Positions 15,839 to 23,967 of a stretch of 64,000 bases of DNA are shown piece by piece. Origin of the DNA: Methanobacteriota archaeon. GTDB taxonomy: Archaea > JAADCQ01 > Methanopyri > Methanopyrales > Methanopyraceae. Positions within the stretch are counted from its first letter, which is position 1. The number at the start of each line of letters is the position of its first letter. The position numbers were made by a program, and so were the translations under genes. The notes under the pieces were generated by a model. It worked only from the letters and a program-made list of their open reading frames with translations. It was not told the origin of the DNA and did no database searches. The stretch lies in NCBI GenBank assembly GCA_027064425.1, contig JAMOPO010000057.1, positions 1 to 64,000 of the forward strand, read 5' to 3'.

Positions 15839-16981
15839 GTGGCCATCCCCGAGGAGGTCCTGATCGACCCCTGGGACGTCGAGGAGGTCGACTACGAGCG
15901 GCTGACCCGTGAGTTCGGGATCGAGCCGATCGACGACGAGGTGCGGGACCTCCTCCCCAAGGACTTCCCGCTGGTCGAGCGGGGGATAGTGTTCGGTCAT
16001 CGGGACTTCGACGCGTTCCTCCGGGACTACGAGGAGGGCGAGCGGGTCTCGGTCCTCAGCGGGATGATGCCCAGCGGGCGCATGCACCTGGGTCACAAGA
16101 CCGTCGTGGACCAGCTCGTCTGGTACCAGCGGGAGCTGGGCGTCAAGGTGTACATCCCCATCGCCGACCTCGAGGCCTACCACGCGCGCGGCATGGACCT
16201 CGAGGAGGCGCAGGACCTGGCCGTCCGCGAGTACATCCTCAACTACGCGGCCCTGGGCCTCGACCTCGACCCGGAGCGCTGCGAGATCTACCTGCAGTCC
16301 GAGCGCAAGACCGTCCAGCGAATGGCCCTGCTCCTGGCCGGCCGCCTGACCTGGAACACGATCAAGAACACGTACGGCTTCTCCGGAGACACCAACATGG
16401 GGCACGCGTTCGCCCCCATCGTCCAGGCGGCCGACATCCTGCACCCGCAGGAGCTCGAGGGCCCGCACCGCGTCCTGGTCCCGGTCGGCGTGGACCAGGA
16501 CCCGCACCTCCGCCTGACCCGAGACGTCGCCGAGAAGGAGGGCCTAGTCAAGCCCGCGAGCACTTACCACCGGTTCATGACGGGGCTGACCGGTGGGAAG
16601 ATGTCCAGCAGCAAGCCGAAGACGGCGATCTTCCTCACGGACTCGCCGAAGGAGGTCGAGGAGAAGGTCTGGGGCGCGAAGACGGGCGGCGGGGCCACGC
16701 TCGAGGAGCACCGGGAGGAGGGCGGGAACCCGGACGAGTGCGTCGTCTACGAGCTGATGGTGTACCACCTCGCGGACCGGCTGGGCGACGGCAAGCTCCG
16801 GGAGATCCGGGAGAAGTGCCGGGAGGGCGAGATCGTCTGCGGTGAGTGCAAGAAGCTGGCCGCTCGGGAGCTGAAGGAGCTGCTGAGCGAGATCCAAAAG
16901 GCCCGCGAGGAGGCGAAGGAGGAGCTCCCCGACCTACTGTCGCAGCACGAGGACGCCCCACCCGCCCCGGAGGACTGGTAG
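15839..16981 (+). CDS. trpS: Tryptophanyl-tRNA synthetase
   Basis: 380 residues from GTG 15839. This class I synthetase charges tRNA-Trp. The HIGH-type motif is PSGRMHLGHK (residues 78-87) and the KMSKS-type loop is GGKMSSSK near residue 252. ADLEAYHARG and FSGDTNMGHAFAPIVQAADI line the active site; PVGVDQDPHLRLTRDVAEK is the archaeal/eukaryal-type TrpRS segment that separates it from TyrRS. Length is normal for archaea. It lies nine bases after the HTH gene and directly before a THUMP methyltransferase, so the operon is devoted to tRNA maturation and charging. Confidence 0.95.
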   Translation: MAIPEEVLIDPWDVEEVDYERLTREFGIEPIDDEVRDLLPKDFPLVERGIVFGHRDFDAFLRDYEEGERVSVLSGMMPSGRMHLGHKTVVDQLVWYQRELGVKVYIPIADLEAYHARGMDLEEAQDLAVREYILNYAALGLDLDPERCEIYLQSERKTVQRMALLLAGRLTWNTIKNTYGFSGDTNMGHAFAPIVQAADILHPQELEGPHRVLVPVGVDQDPHLRLTRDVAEKEGLVKPASTYHRFMTGLTGGKMSSSKPKTAIFLTDSPKEVEEKVWGAKTGGGATLEEHREEGGNPDECVVYELMVYHLADRLGDGKLREIREKCREGEIVCGECKKLAARELKELLSEIQKAREEAKEELPDLLSQHEDAPPAPEDW

Positions 16982-16982
16982 C

Positions 16983-18059
16983 ATGATCCCGCCGTTCCAG
17001 GCCCTCGTAACCTGCCCGGCCGGGTTCGAGTTCAAGTGCATCTCAGAGCTGGAAGGGCTGCTGAGGGAGGAGGACCCGTACGTCGAGGTCGAGCCGACCT
17101 ACTTCAAGGGAGTCGTGGTCGTCCGCTCCGAGCTCGAGCCGGAGGACATCGTCGAGAAGATCCGGGAGGAGGACACGGACTGGGTGGCCCGGGCGGTCCC
17201 CATCCACCGGACCGTGCGCGCCGAGCTGGGCGCGATCGAGCGGGCCGCGGTCGCCCTGGCCCGGCGCAAGCTCGACGAGGACACCTCCTTCGCCGTGCGG
17301 TGCCGCAAGCGCGGCCAGCCGCCCTTCAGCCGCCGGGACGTGGAGGTGGAGGTCGGGGCGGCCGTCAAGGAGGCGACCGGCGCCCCCGTCGACCTGGAGG
17401 AGCCGGACTACGTCGTCCGGGTGGAGGTGCTCCAGGACACGGCCGGCGTTGCCGTGATCCCGCCCGACATGATCGTTCGGAAGGAGGTCAAGCGCGTCCG
17501 CAAGTGGAGCCCCGGAATGCGACCCATCTCCCGCTCCCAGCTGAAGATGCGCGAGCTCCTGAAGAAGCACCCGTACCTGGTCCGAGAGGGCTGGAGCGCG
17601 ATCGACCTCGGCGCGGCCCCGGGCGGCTGGACGTACGAGATCGCCCAGCGCGTCAAGCCGGGGAAGGTGTACGCGGTCGACCCGGGCGACCTCCATCCGA
17701 AGGTCCGCGAGCTGGACAACGTGGTGCACCTCCAGAAGCGCGGCGAGGAGCTCACGGAGGAGGACGTGCCGGAGAAGGTCCGGCTGGTGACGAGCGACCT
17801 GAACCGCGTGCACACGGAGGCGGCCGAGGTCACGCTCGACGTCGCGGACAGGTTCCTCGAGCCCGGCGGGTTCGTGGTGCAGACCGTGAAGCTGGCCGTG
17901 GACCCGGAGACGGGCGAGTACGCGGCCCCGGACGTGGAGACGGCGGTCTCCGAGGTCGAGCTGGAGTACGAGAACCGCGGGTACGAGGTCATGGCCATCG
18001 AGTTCCTGAAGCATAACACGCCGAAGGAGCGCACCATCGTCGCCCGGAAGGAGGGCTGA
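16983..18059 (+). CDS. THUMP-FtsJ-type (RrmJ-like) RNA 2'-O-methyltransferase
   Basis: 358 residues from ATG 16983, one base after the trpS stop. Residues about 60-165 form a THUMP RNA-binding domain (TSFAVRCRKRGQPPFSRRDV, then TGAPVDLEEPDYVVRVEV). From about 185 a Rossmann methyltransferase of the FtsJ type begins: SRSQLKMRELLKKH, the SAM-binding DLGAAPGGWTYEI, VDPGDLHP, TSDLNR and VQTVKLAV. This THUMP-FtsJ architecture has been linked in archaea to 2'-O-methylation at tRNA position 6; I am confident of a 2'-O-methyltransferase acting on structured RNA but less of the position. The K-D-K-E-type catalytic residues are plausible at Lys192, Asp270, Lys305 and Glu (approximate positions). Confidence 0.83.
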   Translation: MIPPFQALVTCPAGFEFKCISELEGLLREEDPYVEVEPTYFKGVVVVRSELEPEDIVEKIREEDTDWVARAVPIHRTVRAELGAIERAAVALARRKLDEDTSFAVRCRKRGQPPFSRRDVEVEVGAAVKEATGAPVDLEEPDYVVRVEVLQDTAGVAVIPPDMIVRKEVKRVRKWSPGMRPISRSQLKMRELLKKHPYLVREGWSAIDLGAAPGGWTYEIAQRVKPGKVYAVDPGDLHPKVRELDNVVHLQKRGEELTEEDVPEKVRLVTSDLNRVHTEAAEVTLDVADRFLEPGGFVVQTVKLAVDPETGEYAAPDVETAVSEVELEYENRGYEVMAIEFLKHNTPKERTIVARKEG

Positions 18060-18061
18060 GC

Positions 18062-18580
18062 GTGCTCCGCACGGGCTCCACCATCGAGTGGGGCCCGTGG
18101 AGGGCCAAGGTGGCCGCCGTGCTCGAGGAGGGTGGCTCCCGGTTCCTGATCACGGGGCTCACGGGCGAGGTTCCGAAGCGGGTGCGCGGTCAGGGAGTGA
18201 CCTGCGAGCTGGCGCTCCGGGACCCCGTGGGCAAGTTCGCCGCGTACTGGGCCGACCCTGAGCGGTCCGAGGTCACGGAGACCGGCTCCCCGAAGCCCGG
18301 CGTGTGCGCGGTGCACCTGGGCGACTCGTGGGTGCTCACCGAGGTGATCGACGTGGGTCGCCGGGAGTTCACGATCAGGCTGCCGAACGCCCGCATCCCG
18401 AGGCCGGAGGATGCCGGGGCGCCGGTGGCTCAGGACGAGCGCGTCGTCGGGATGCTGTACATGTACTTCCTTGAGGATGACTGCGTCGGTCGGGCCGTGA
18501 GGATAGACTTTATTGAATCGAGGCTGAGGGACGCCGCCAGGAAACTCCGGGGGAGCGACCGTGAGCGCGGTGATCTTTGA
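18062..18580 (+). CDS. Conserved-looking protein of unknown function
   Basis: 172 residues from GTG 18062, two bases after the methyltransferase stop, hence surely translated with it. The sequence alternates strands and short helices (STIEWGPWRAKVAAVLEEGG, SRFLITGLTGEVPKRV, SWVLTEVIDVGRREFTIRL) and is compatible with a beta-barrel or OB-like fold. A Trp-rich start and two Cys in the last third are the only notable residues. There is no membrane segment. Its place in a tRNA-processing operon suggests a nucleic-acid role, but this is inference. Confidence 0.65.
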   Translation: MLRTGSTIEWGPWRAKVAAVLEEGGSRFLITGLTGEVPKRVRGQGVTCELALRDPVGKFAAYWADPERSEVTETGSPKPGVCAVHLGDSWVLTEVIDVGRREFTIRLPNARIPRPEDAGAPVAQDERVVGMLYMYFLEDDCVGRAVRIDFIESRLRDAARKLRGSDRERGDL

Positions 18581-19556
18581 CCTGGAGGGACCGCTGTCGC
18601 CGATGGATCACGCTTACGAGGTCATGAAGGAGCACGTGCCGGACGGCGACCGGCTCTTCGAGGTGATCAGCCGGTACGACGACGTCGTGTACTTCGAGGA
18701 GCGGCGGGAGGGGTACGAGCCGGGCACCACCCTGGCGCTGATCGTACCGTTCCTGCTCGCGCACGGTGTCACGGAGGAGGATCTGAGGAAAGTGTCCGAG
18801 CGGGCGGACCTCACGCCCGGCGCGCTGGAGACCGTAAGGGAGCTGACCTGCCCGAAGTTCATCGCGTCGACCAGCTACGAGCAGCACGCGCTGACCGTGG
18901 CCAGCCGGCTGGGGATCCCGGAGGAGAACGTGTACTGCACCCGGCTACCCCTCGACTCCGCCCCGGAGCTCACGGACGAGGAGCGGGAGCTCGTGCGAGA
19001 GATCGAGCGCGAGCTCCTGGACCTGCACCCGCCGGACGAGGTCGACGACCGCGAGCTCGTGGAGACCGTGGACGAGCTGCTGGGGCGGCTGGAGGGGACG
19101 AAGGTGGGCGAGTTCTGCTCCCAGATCAAGGTCGTCGGCGGGACCAGAAAGGCGGAGGCCGTCGAGGACGTCTGCGAGTCGCTCGGGCTCGAGACCTCGG
19201 AGGTCGCGTGCATCGGTGACAGCATCACGGACGTGGAGATGCTGCGCGCGGTCCGCGAAGGGGGCGGGCTCGCCGTCGCCTTCAACGGGAACGAGTACTG
19301 CGTGCCGGAGGCGGACGTGGCCGTGGCGGCCCCCTCCCTGATCGCGGTCCTGCCGATCCTGGAGACCTTCTTCGAGCACGGGAAGGAGGAGGCCCTCGAG
19401 GTCGCCTTCGAGCTGGAGGGTCGGGAGGTCAACCCGGGCGTCGAGGCCGAGGTCCTGGTGGTGAAGGAGGCGACCAAGGACGAGCTGGAGGAGTTCGTGG
19501 AGCGCTCCAAGGAGATGCGCGAGCGGGTCCGCGGTGAGGCCGGGAAGCTAGGCTGA
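18561..19556 (+). CDS. HAD-superfamily hydrolase (COG4030/EhaR-like)
   Basis: 331 residues from GTG 18561, overlapping the previous gene by 20 bases. Motif I is degenerate: VIFDLEGPLSPMDHAYEV carries DLEGPL, where many HAD phosphatases have DxDGT. Motif II is FIASTSYEQHAL; the later Lys lies in GTRKAEAVEDV and motif III/IV is VACIGDSITDVEML. This methanogen-typical group (COG4030) is often annotated as subunit R of energy-converting hydrogenase A, although no hydrogenase genes are nearby. Asp7 keeps the nucleophile but Glu9 replaces the usual acid Asp, so activity is uncertain. Substrate unknown. Confidence 0.72.
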   Translation: MSAVIFDLEGPLSPMDHAYEVMKEHVPDGDRLFEVISRYDDVVYFEERREGYEPGTTLALIVPFLLAHGVTEEDLRKVSERADLTPGALETVRELTCPKFIASTSYEQHALTVASRLGIPEENVYCTRLPLDSAPELTDEERELVREIERELLDLHPPDEVDDRELVETVDELLGRLEGTKVGEFCSQIKVVGGTRKAEAVEDVCESLGLETSEVACIGDSITDVEMLRAVREGGGLAVAFNGNEYCVPEADVAVAAPSLIAVLPILETFFEHGKEEALEVAFELEGREVNPGVEAEVLVVKEATKDELEEFVERSKEMRERVRGEAGKLG

Positions 19557-20954
19557 TTCGCCGGGCGATTCCTCCGCCTCGGAGTACCGCCGGGCCAGCT
19601 CGGCGTGGTGCTTCGCCAGCCGGGCCCGGAACTCCTTGAGGTTCAGCGGCTTGGCCCGGTGGTTCTCCATCACGATGGCCCGATCCGCCGCGGCCGTGAA
19701 GTCGTCCAGGACGCCCGTCGCCGCGATGATCGTGACGCCGCGCGAGGTGATCTCCTCCTTCACCTCCACCAGCGTTCTAATCCCCTCCAGCTTGCGCGTC
19801 AGCACTCCGGGGACGAGCAGGTTCACGGCCGCCTTGTCCTCATCGATGAACAGGATCTTCGCCCCCTCCTCCACCGCCCGCTGGATCTCCGCCGCCATCT
19901 TCATCGAGCCGCTGGCCACGCCGTGCACGTTCTCGGGGCTCCCCTCGTACCCCGGGGGCAGCTCCCGGAAGAACAGGCTGACGTCCTCCCCGCGCATCCG
20001 CCTCACCCCGGCCTCCGCCCGCGCCGTCCGCCGGACCGTGACCACGTACTCCCGACCATCCCCGGGCGCGTGGTCGTCCTTCCCCGCCTCGATCGCGTTG
20101 ATGAGCGTCGTCTTCCCCTGCGCGTTCGCCCCCGCGACCGCGAACATCTCCCCCTCGTAGATGGGCAGGAACCGACGCTTCTCCCCCGTCCACGGGAGCT
20201 TCAGCTCCAGCGGCTCCAGCCCCGCCTCCTCATCCTCCGGGATCTCGAACGGGACGTGCGGGTCCGGCTTCGGACCCGCGATCCGGTAGTGCCTCCTCAC
20301 GTCGGTGAACCGGCGGGCGGGGCGCGTCCCCTCCCCGATCAGCGAGACCACCCGGCGCCCATCGTGCGTCAGCTCCCCCGACTCCAGCCGCTCCCGAAGC
20401 TCCCGCTGGTCCAGCACGACGTGGCACGTCCGCAGTATCTCCTTACGAGGCACGCTCCGCACGACGTCCCGCAGCGCGTCCAGGGCCTCGAAGACGCCGT
20501 CCAGCACCCGCTCGTCGCTCCAGTCCGGTGGGAAGAGCATCTTGACCGACAGCAAGACCTCCCGCGAGCCCCGGAGGACCCTGTTGGATCTCCCCGGCAT
20601 CCACAGCGGCGGCGTCTTGAACCCGTGCAGCCGGACGACGGTGCACGGCTCGGTGAGCTTCTTCGCCTTCTTGTGATCAACCAGCCGGCCTGAGACCGGG
20701 TAGAGGGAGCGCTCCTCCAGGGACTCGCGCTTGATCCGCTCAATGATCGGGTGCGCGGCCGCGTCCTCCGCGCCCCTCGGCACCTTCTTCAGATCGCGCC
20801 GGTACACGCGCACCGGGACGCTGATGCGCACGGCGTCCGAGCCGCGGACCGCGTACCATCGTTTACCCCGGGAGCGCTCCGTCATCCGCTCGGGACACCA
20901 GCGTACGTCGGTCGGTAGGTCCAGCGCCCGGAGCCTCTCCTCGAGCCGCCTCAC
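19548..20954 (-). CDS. Predicted ATPase of the ABC class (COG3044)
   Basis: 468 residues from GTG 20954. The core matches the COG3044/PF09818 family: Walker A GANAQGKTTLINAI near residue 280, APGDGREYVVTVRRTARAEA, RGEDVSLFFRELPPG, the signature VASGSMKMAAEIQRAVEEG and Walker B KILFIDEDKAAVNLLVPG. In this family the ATPase is soluble and not linked to a transporter; its cellular role is unknown. DEDKAA replaces the common DEDTSA. The protein overlaps the convergent HAD gene by nine bases. The length is slightly shorter than bacterial relatives. Confidence 0.82.
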   Translation of the reverse strand: MRRLEERLRALDLPTDVRWCPERMTERSRGKRWYAVRGSDAVRISVPVRVYRRDLKKVPRGAEDAAAHPIIERIKRESLEERSLYPVSGRLVDHKKAKKLTEPCTVVRLHGFKTPPLWMPGRSNRVLRGSREVLLSVKMLFPPDWSDERVLDGVFEALDALRDVVRSVPRKEILRTCHVVLDQRELRERLESGELTHDGRRVVSLIGEGTRPARRFTDVRRHYRIAGPKPDPHVPFEIPEDEEAGLEPLELKLPWTGEKRRFLPIYEGEMFAVAGANAQGKTTLINAIEAGKDDHAPGDGREYVVTVRRTARAEAGVRRMRGEDVSLFFRELPPGYEGSPENVHGVASGSMKMAAEIQRAVEEGAKILFIDEDKAAVNLLVPGVLTRKLEGIRTLVEVKEEITSRGVTIIAATGVLDDFTAAADRAIVMENHRAKPLNLKEFRARLAKHHAELARRYSEAEESPGESA

Positions 20955-20960
20955 GGCCCA

Positions 20961-21530
20961 TCATCCCATGAAGAACAGGGTCTTGCTCTCCAGGATCGAC
21001 CGGCCGGAGTTGAGCTCCCGCTCGGCCCCCTTCATCACCCGGTAGGAGGCGTTCACGTGCCTCATCGCCGCGCCGAAGTCGCCCGACTGCGCCGCCTCAA
21101 TGCCGCGCTTAAACTCGCGCAGCGCGCGCCGGTACTTGGCCAGGCCGCGCTTCATCAGCCCGAGAGCCCGCCGGACCTCCGGATCCTGGGTGGCGCCCAC
21201 CAGCCGCAACCCGCGCTCGAGGTGAGCCAGGCTGGCCTCCGCGAGCTCGAGCGCACGGGAGTAGTGCCGGTGCGCCTGGACCATGTCCCGAGTGACCCGG
21301 GGCAGGACCGTGAGGGCGGTGGTGGGGCCGGCGGTGGCCACCGCGCGGGAGGCATCCCGCATGAGCTCGTCGCCCCGCGCCTTCTCGTGGAGCGCCTGCC
21401 GGGAGAGCTCGCCGGCCATCATCAGGTCGTGGACCGCGCTCGGCAGGTTCAGGAGGACGTCCCACTGGATCGAGGCGGCGGAGGCCAGCAGGCAGACTAT
21501 TGAAATCAGGGCGTACTCCCTCGGGCCCAC
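20961..21530 (-). CDS. Membrane-tethered helical protein
   Basis: 189 residues from GTG 21530. Residues 4-24 (REYALISIVCLLASAASIQW) are a signal anchor. The remainder is almost entirely alpha-helical with repeated Ala, Arg and Leu, e.g. HYSRALELAEASLAHLERGL and RGLAKYRRALREFKRGIEA, resembling TPR-like or four-helix-bundle ectodomains. Six bases separate its stop from the ABC-class ATPase, so both share a transcript. No enzymatic motif is visible and no family was recognised. Confidence 0.6.
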   Translation of the reverse strand: MGPREYALISIVCLLASAASIQWDVLLNLPSAVHDLMMAGELSRQALHEKARGDELMRDASRAVATAGPTTALTVLPRVTRDMVQAHRHYSRALELAEASLAHLERGLRLVGATQDPEVRRALGLMKRGLAKYRRALREFKRGIEAAQSGDFGAAMRHVNASYRVMKGAERELNSGRSILESKTLFFMG

Positions 21531-21558
21531 GCTAACCGCCCCGCGCGGGTGGTGAGCG

Positions 21559-21822
21559 TTGGCCGGCGGGTCCGAGCTGCGAGAGATTATAAACAAAATG
21601 CTCCACGACCCGCGCGAGGACCCGTCCCGCTACACCTTCTACGTCGTGGACCGTGGGGAACCATCCCAGCTCCGGGAGGTGCGAGGGGACGAGATCGAGG
21701 GCGTCGAGCGGGGATTTCTCCGCGTCTACGGGGCGGAGATCCCGCTGCACCGCGTCGTCCGCGTGGTCAGGGACGGGGAAGTGATCTGGGAACGCGGGCG
21801 GCGAGCTCCGGGCGGTCGATGA
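21559..21822 (+). CDS. DUF504 / UPF0248 family protein
   Basis: 87 residues from TTG 21559. The family pattern is clear: LREIINKMLHDP at the N-terminus, YTFYVVDRG, then the conserved IPLHRVVRVVRDGEVIWER. These small archaeal proteins (about 80 residues) have been proposed to bind RNA but lack a proven function. The 3' end overlaps the convergent methanogenesis-marker-11 gene by 56 bases. An internal ATTATAAAC near 21585 is A/T-rich but lies inside the conserved N-terminal codons, so it is not taken as the promoter. Confidence 0.82.
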   Translation: MAGGSELREIINKMLHDPREDPSRYTFYVVDRGEPSQLREVRGDEIEGVERGFLRVYGAEIPLHRVVRVVRDGEVIWERGRRAPGGR

Positions 21823-22741
21823 AGGCCAGGGCCGCCACCGCCCCGATCTTGCCCCGCTCGCGCTCCCCGAGCCCGACCACCTCGATCCCCTCCCGCTCGA
21901 TGACCTCCTCGACCTCCTCCAGCTCCACGACCCGCAGCTTGGCAGCGTGCCCCAGGTCGACCACGCTGCGCGGGACCTCGAGCTCCTCCCAGAAGGCGAC
22001 CCAGGTGCAGTCGGAGAAGCAGTACTCGGAGAGCAGGCTCAGGAACTCCTCCTTCGCCTCCTCGACCCGGCCCGGCTCGACGCCGAGCTCGACCGCGACC
22101 GCCGCGCAGTTCTGCGTGCGACCGGGCGTCCCCGGGTACAGCTGCACGATCACGTGCCGAGAGTAGAACAGCTCCCCGTCCCACTCCTCCTCCAGCCTCC
22201 TGCACACCACGTCCACGGCGGACCACGTGGCGCCGCGCTCCCGGGTGTCCGTGTCGTCCACGCCGATCAGCAGCCGGCGGAGCTTGGGCGTGATCACCGT
22301 GCCGCGCCCGAGCCGGGATCCCCCGCCCTCCTCGTGGATCTTGACGCGCAGGACGCCCTCCGCGCACCCTCGGGCCAGGGCCGCCCCCACCCCGGCCCCG
22401 GCCAGCCCCGCGTGGGTGATCCTGACCTCGTCGTCGACGACCTCAACCCGCTCCACCCCGGCGGCGCGGACGCTCGGCTCCAGAGACAGGTCCGCGCGGC
22501 CGACCCGAAGCAGGAAGAAGTGCCGGCGTCCCTCGCGCCACGCGCGCTCGACGAGCGGGCTCGTCGCCGCGTACTGCCGGATCATCCACTCGGCGCCCGT
22601 CGGCGTCGGGTGATCCTCGACGAGCAGCACGCGGTCCTCACGCTTACCCACCATCGTCGCCACGCGCTCGTACTGGGTGACCCATCCCTTCTCTCGGCAC
22701 CGCTCGCGAGCCTCCTCGGGCGTCAGTTCCAACCCGGTCAC
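21767..22741 (-). CDS. Methanogenesis marker protein 11
   Basis: 324 residues from ATG 22741. The family is restricted to methanogens; its role is unproven. It contains the ATP-/phosphate-binding strand LLIGVDDTDTRERGATWSAV (residues 160-179), which it shares with the TiaS agmatidine-synthase group (DUF1743). VIVQLYPGTPGRTQNCAAVA and EYCFSDCTWVAFW are further family motifs; two Cys in the latter could bind metal. The Met-start is followed by helices and WVTQYERVATMVGKREDR. Divergent from the gene at 22750 with only eight bases between starts, so promoters must overlap the coding ends. Confidence 0.82.
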   Translation of the reverse strand: MTGLELTPEEARERCREKGWVTQYERVATMVGKREDRVLLVEDHPTPTGAEWMIRQYAATSPLVERAWREGRRHFFLLRVGRADLSLEPSVRAAGVERVEVVDDEVRITHAGLAGAGVGAALARGCAEGVLRVKIHEEGGGSRLGRGTVITPKLRRLLIGVDDTDTRERGATWSAVDVVCRRLEEEWDGELFYSRHVIVQLYPGTPGRTQNCAAVAVELGVEPGRVEEAKEEFLSLLSEYCFSDCTWVAFWEELEVPRSVVDLGHAAKLRVVELEEVEEVIEREGIEVVGLGERERGKIGAVAALAFIDRPELAARVPRSLPRP

Positions 22742-22749
22742 CCCGGGGA

Positions 22750-23250
22750 GTGGCGGCCTTGTCGGAGACGGTGATGTACGACTTCGACCCGGACAGCTGG
22801 GTGCTGGTGCCCACGCTGCACGCCGTGGAGCGCATCCGAGGTAGGGAGCTGTCCCCCTCCGCGGACGTGCCCGAGGTGGTTGAGCGCCTGCGGGAGCTGG
22901 CGAGAGAGGCGGAGGTGCTCATCAGGAACGACGTGTGGATCGCGGTGGGCTCGGAGCGGGCGCTGGTCATGTCGGAGATGAGGGTGAAGCGCTTCGAGGC
23001 CTACGAGGAAGAGCTCCGGCGCCACCTCGACCGGCTGGACCCCTCCTACTCCGTGTACGTGGTCACGTCGGAGGGGTGCGAGCCGACCACGGTCGGCCAG
23101 CTGGACCTGGACGAGCTGAGCGAGGAGTACGACCGCGTCAGGTTCTCCGGCGAGTCCCGCACGCTCGTGCTGGTGCGGGAGGGGGAGCGGGCGCTGGCGG
23201 TGATCACGGTCCGCCCGCCTAAGAAGAGGGAGAGGAGGCTTCTCGAATGA
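22750..23250 (+). CDS. Unknown acidic protein
   Basis: 166 residues from GTG 22750, with GGGGAG upstream. The sequence is helix-strand with YDFDPDSWVLVPTLHAVERI at the start and a C-terminal strand pair RTLVLVREGERALAVITV followed by a basic tail. One Cys, no membrane segment, no motif. The 3' end overlaps a convergent gene by 32 bases. It lies back to back with methanogenesis marker 11. I do not recognise a family. Confidence 0.6.
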   Translation: MAALSETVMYDFDPDSWVLVPTLHAVERIRGRELSPSADVPEVVERLRELAREAEVLIRNDVWIAVGSERALVMSEMRVKRFEAYEEELRRHLDRLDPSYSVYVVTSEGCEPTTVGQLDLDELSEEYDRVRFSGESRTLVLVREGERALAVITVRPPKKRERRLLE

Positions 23251-23950
23251 CGCGCTCCACCAGCCGGGCGACCAGGTTGCCCTCCCGAGCGTTCCGGGCC
23301 GTCGTGACCAGGAAGATCTCCTGGGTGGCGGCGCCCTCGGAGAGCAGCAGCTTCAGGTTCCCGTGCTCGTCCGACCGGGTGACCTTGAGCCGAACTCCAC
23401 CACCGCCCCGCGTTCCCTTGGCCCCGATCCGGCCCGGGATCACGCGCTTGATGTAGGGGATGGAGGCCACGCGGAGGATCAGCTCCTTCCCGCGCCGGCC
23501 GCCGATGATCGTCGAGTGACTGCCGCCGAGCTTCCTCTCCGGCGGCTCGTCCACGGTCGGAAGCCGATCGCTGGCCTCCAGCTCCGCCTTAACGTGGTCG
23601 ACCACCTCCTCCAGCTCGGCCCGGTGCAGCTCGCACTCCACGCCCGAGATGCGCTCGACCCGGTCGACGATCCAGGGCGGGGTGTCCGCGCCGATCGCCC
23701 GCTTGGGCCGGGCCGCGTGGATGGTCTCGGCGAGCTCCTCCACGAGGTTGCGGAGGAGGATGCCGTTCGGGTCGCCGGACAGGGCGCGCTCGACCCGGTG
23801 CTCGTCCTCCCGGGAGAGGAACACCGCCTCGTACCGGGGCCGCTCCGGGTCCGGGTCCACCGTGAACACGACGTGGGGGAAGGTGGGGGCGTCGCAGTAG
23901 GGGCAGCGGTAGGGCGGGCGCACCTCGGCGCCGCACTTCCGGCAGCGCAC
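23219..23950 (-). CDS. Zinc-ribbon protein of the DUF2103 type
   Basis: 243 residues from GTG 23950; sequence further upstream in this frame is antisense to hmgA and not credible. The first 17 residues form a zinc ribbon, CRKCGAEVRPPYRCPYC, with two CxxC pairs. The next 90 residues are an acidic alpha/beta domain. The last 100 residues hold the conserved KLGGSHSTIIGGRRGKELIL and VIPGRIGAKGTRGGGGVRLK. These small glycine- and basic-rich motifs suggest RNA binding. Function is unknown in the family (COG4031). It follows hmgA by 17 bases and is likely co-transcribed. Confidence 0.7.
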   Translation of the reverse strand: MRCRKCGAEVRPPYRCPYCDAPTFPHVVFTVDPDPERPRYEAVFLSREDEHRVERALSGDPNGILLRNLVEELAETIHAARPKRAIGADTPPWIVDRVERISGVECELHRAELEEVVDHVKAELEASDRLPTVDEPPERKLGGSHSTIIGGRRGKELILRVASIPYIKRVIPGRIGAKGTRGGGGVRLKVTRSDEHGNLKLLLSEGAATQEIFLVTTARNAREGNLVARLVERVIREASSPSS

Positions 23951-23967
23951 CGGGTGGTGGAGCCCCC

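Noticed and set aside
21584-21596. ATTATAAAC as a promoter
   Set aside because: It lies in the conserved N-terminal codons of the DUF504 gene.
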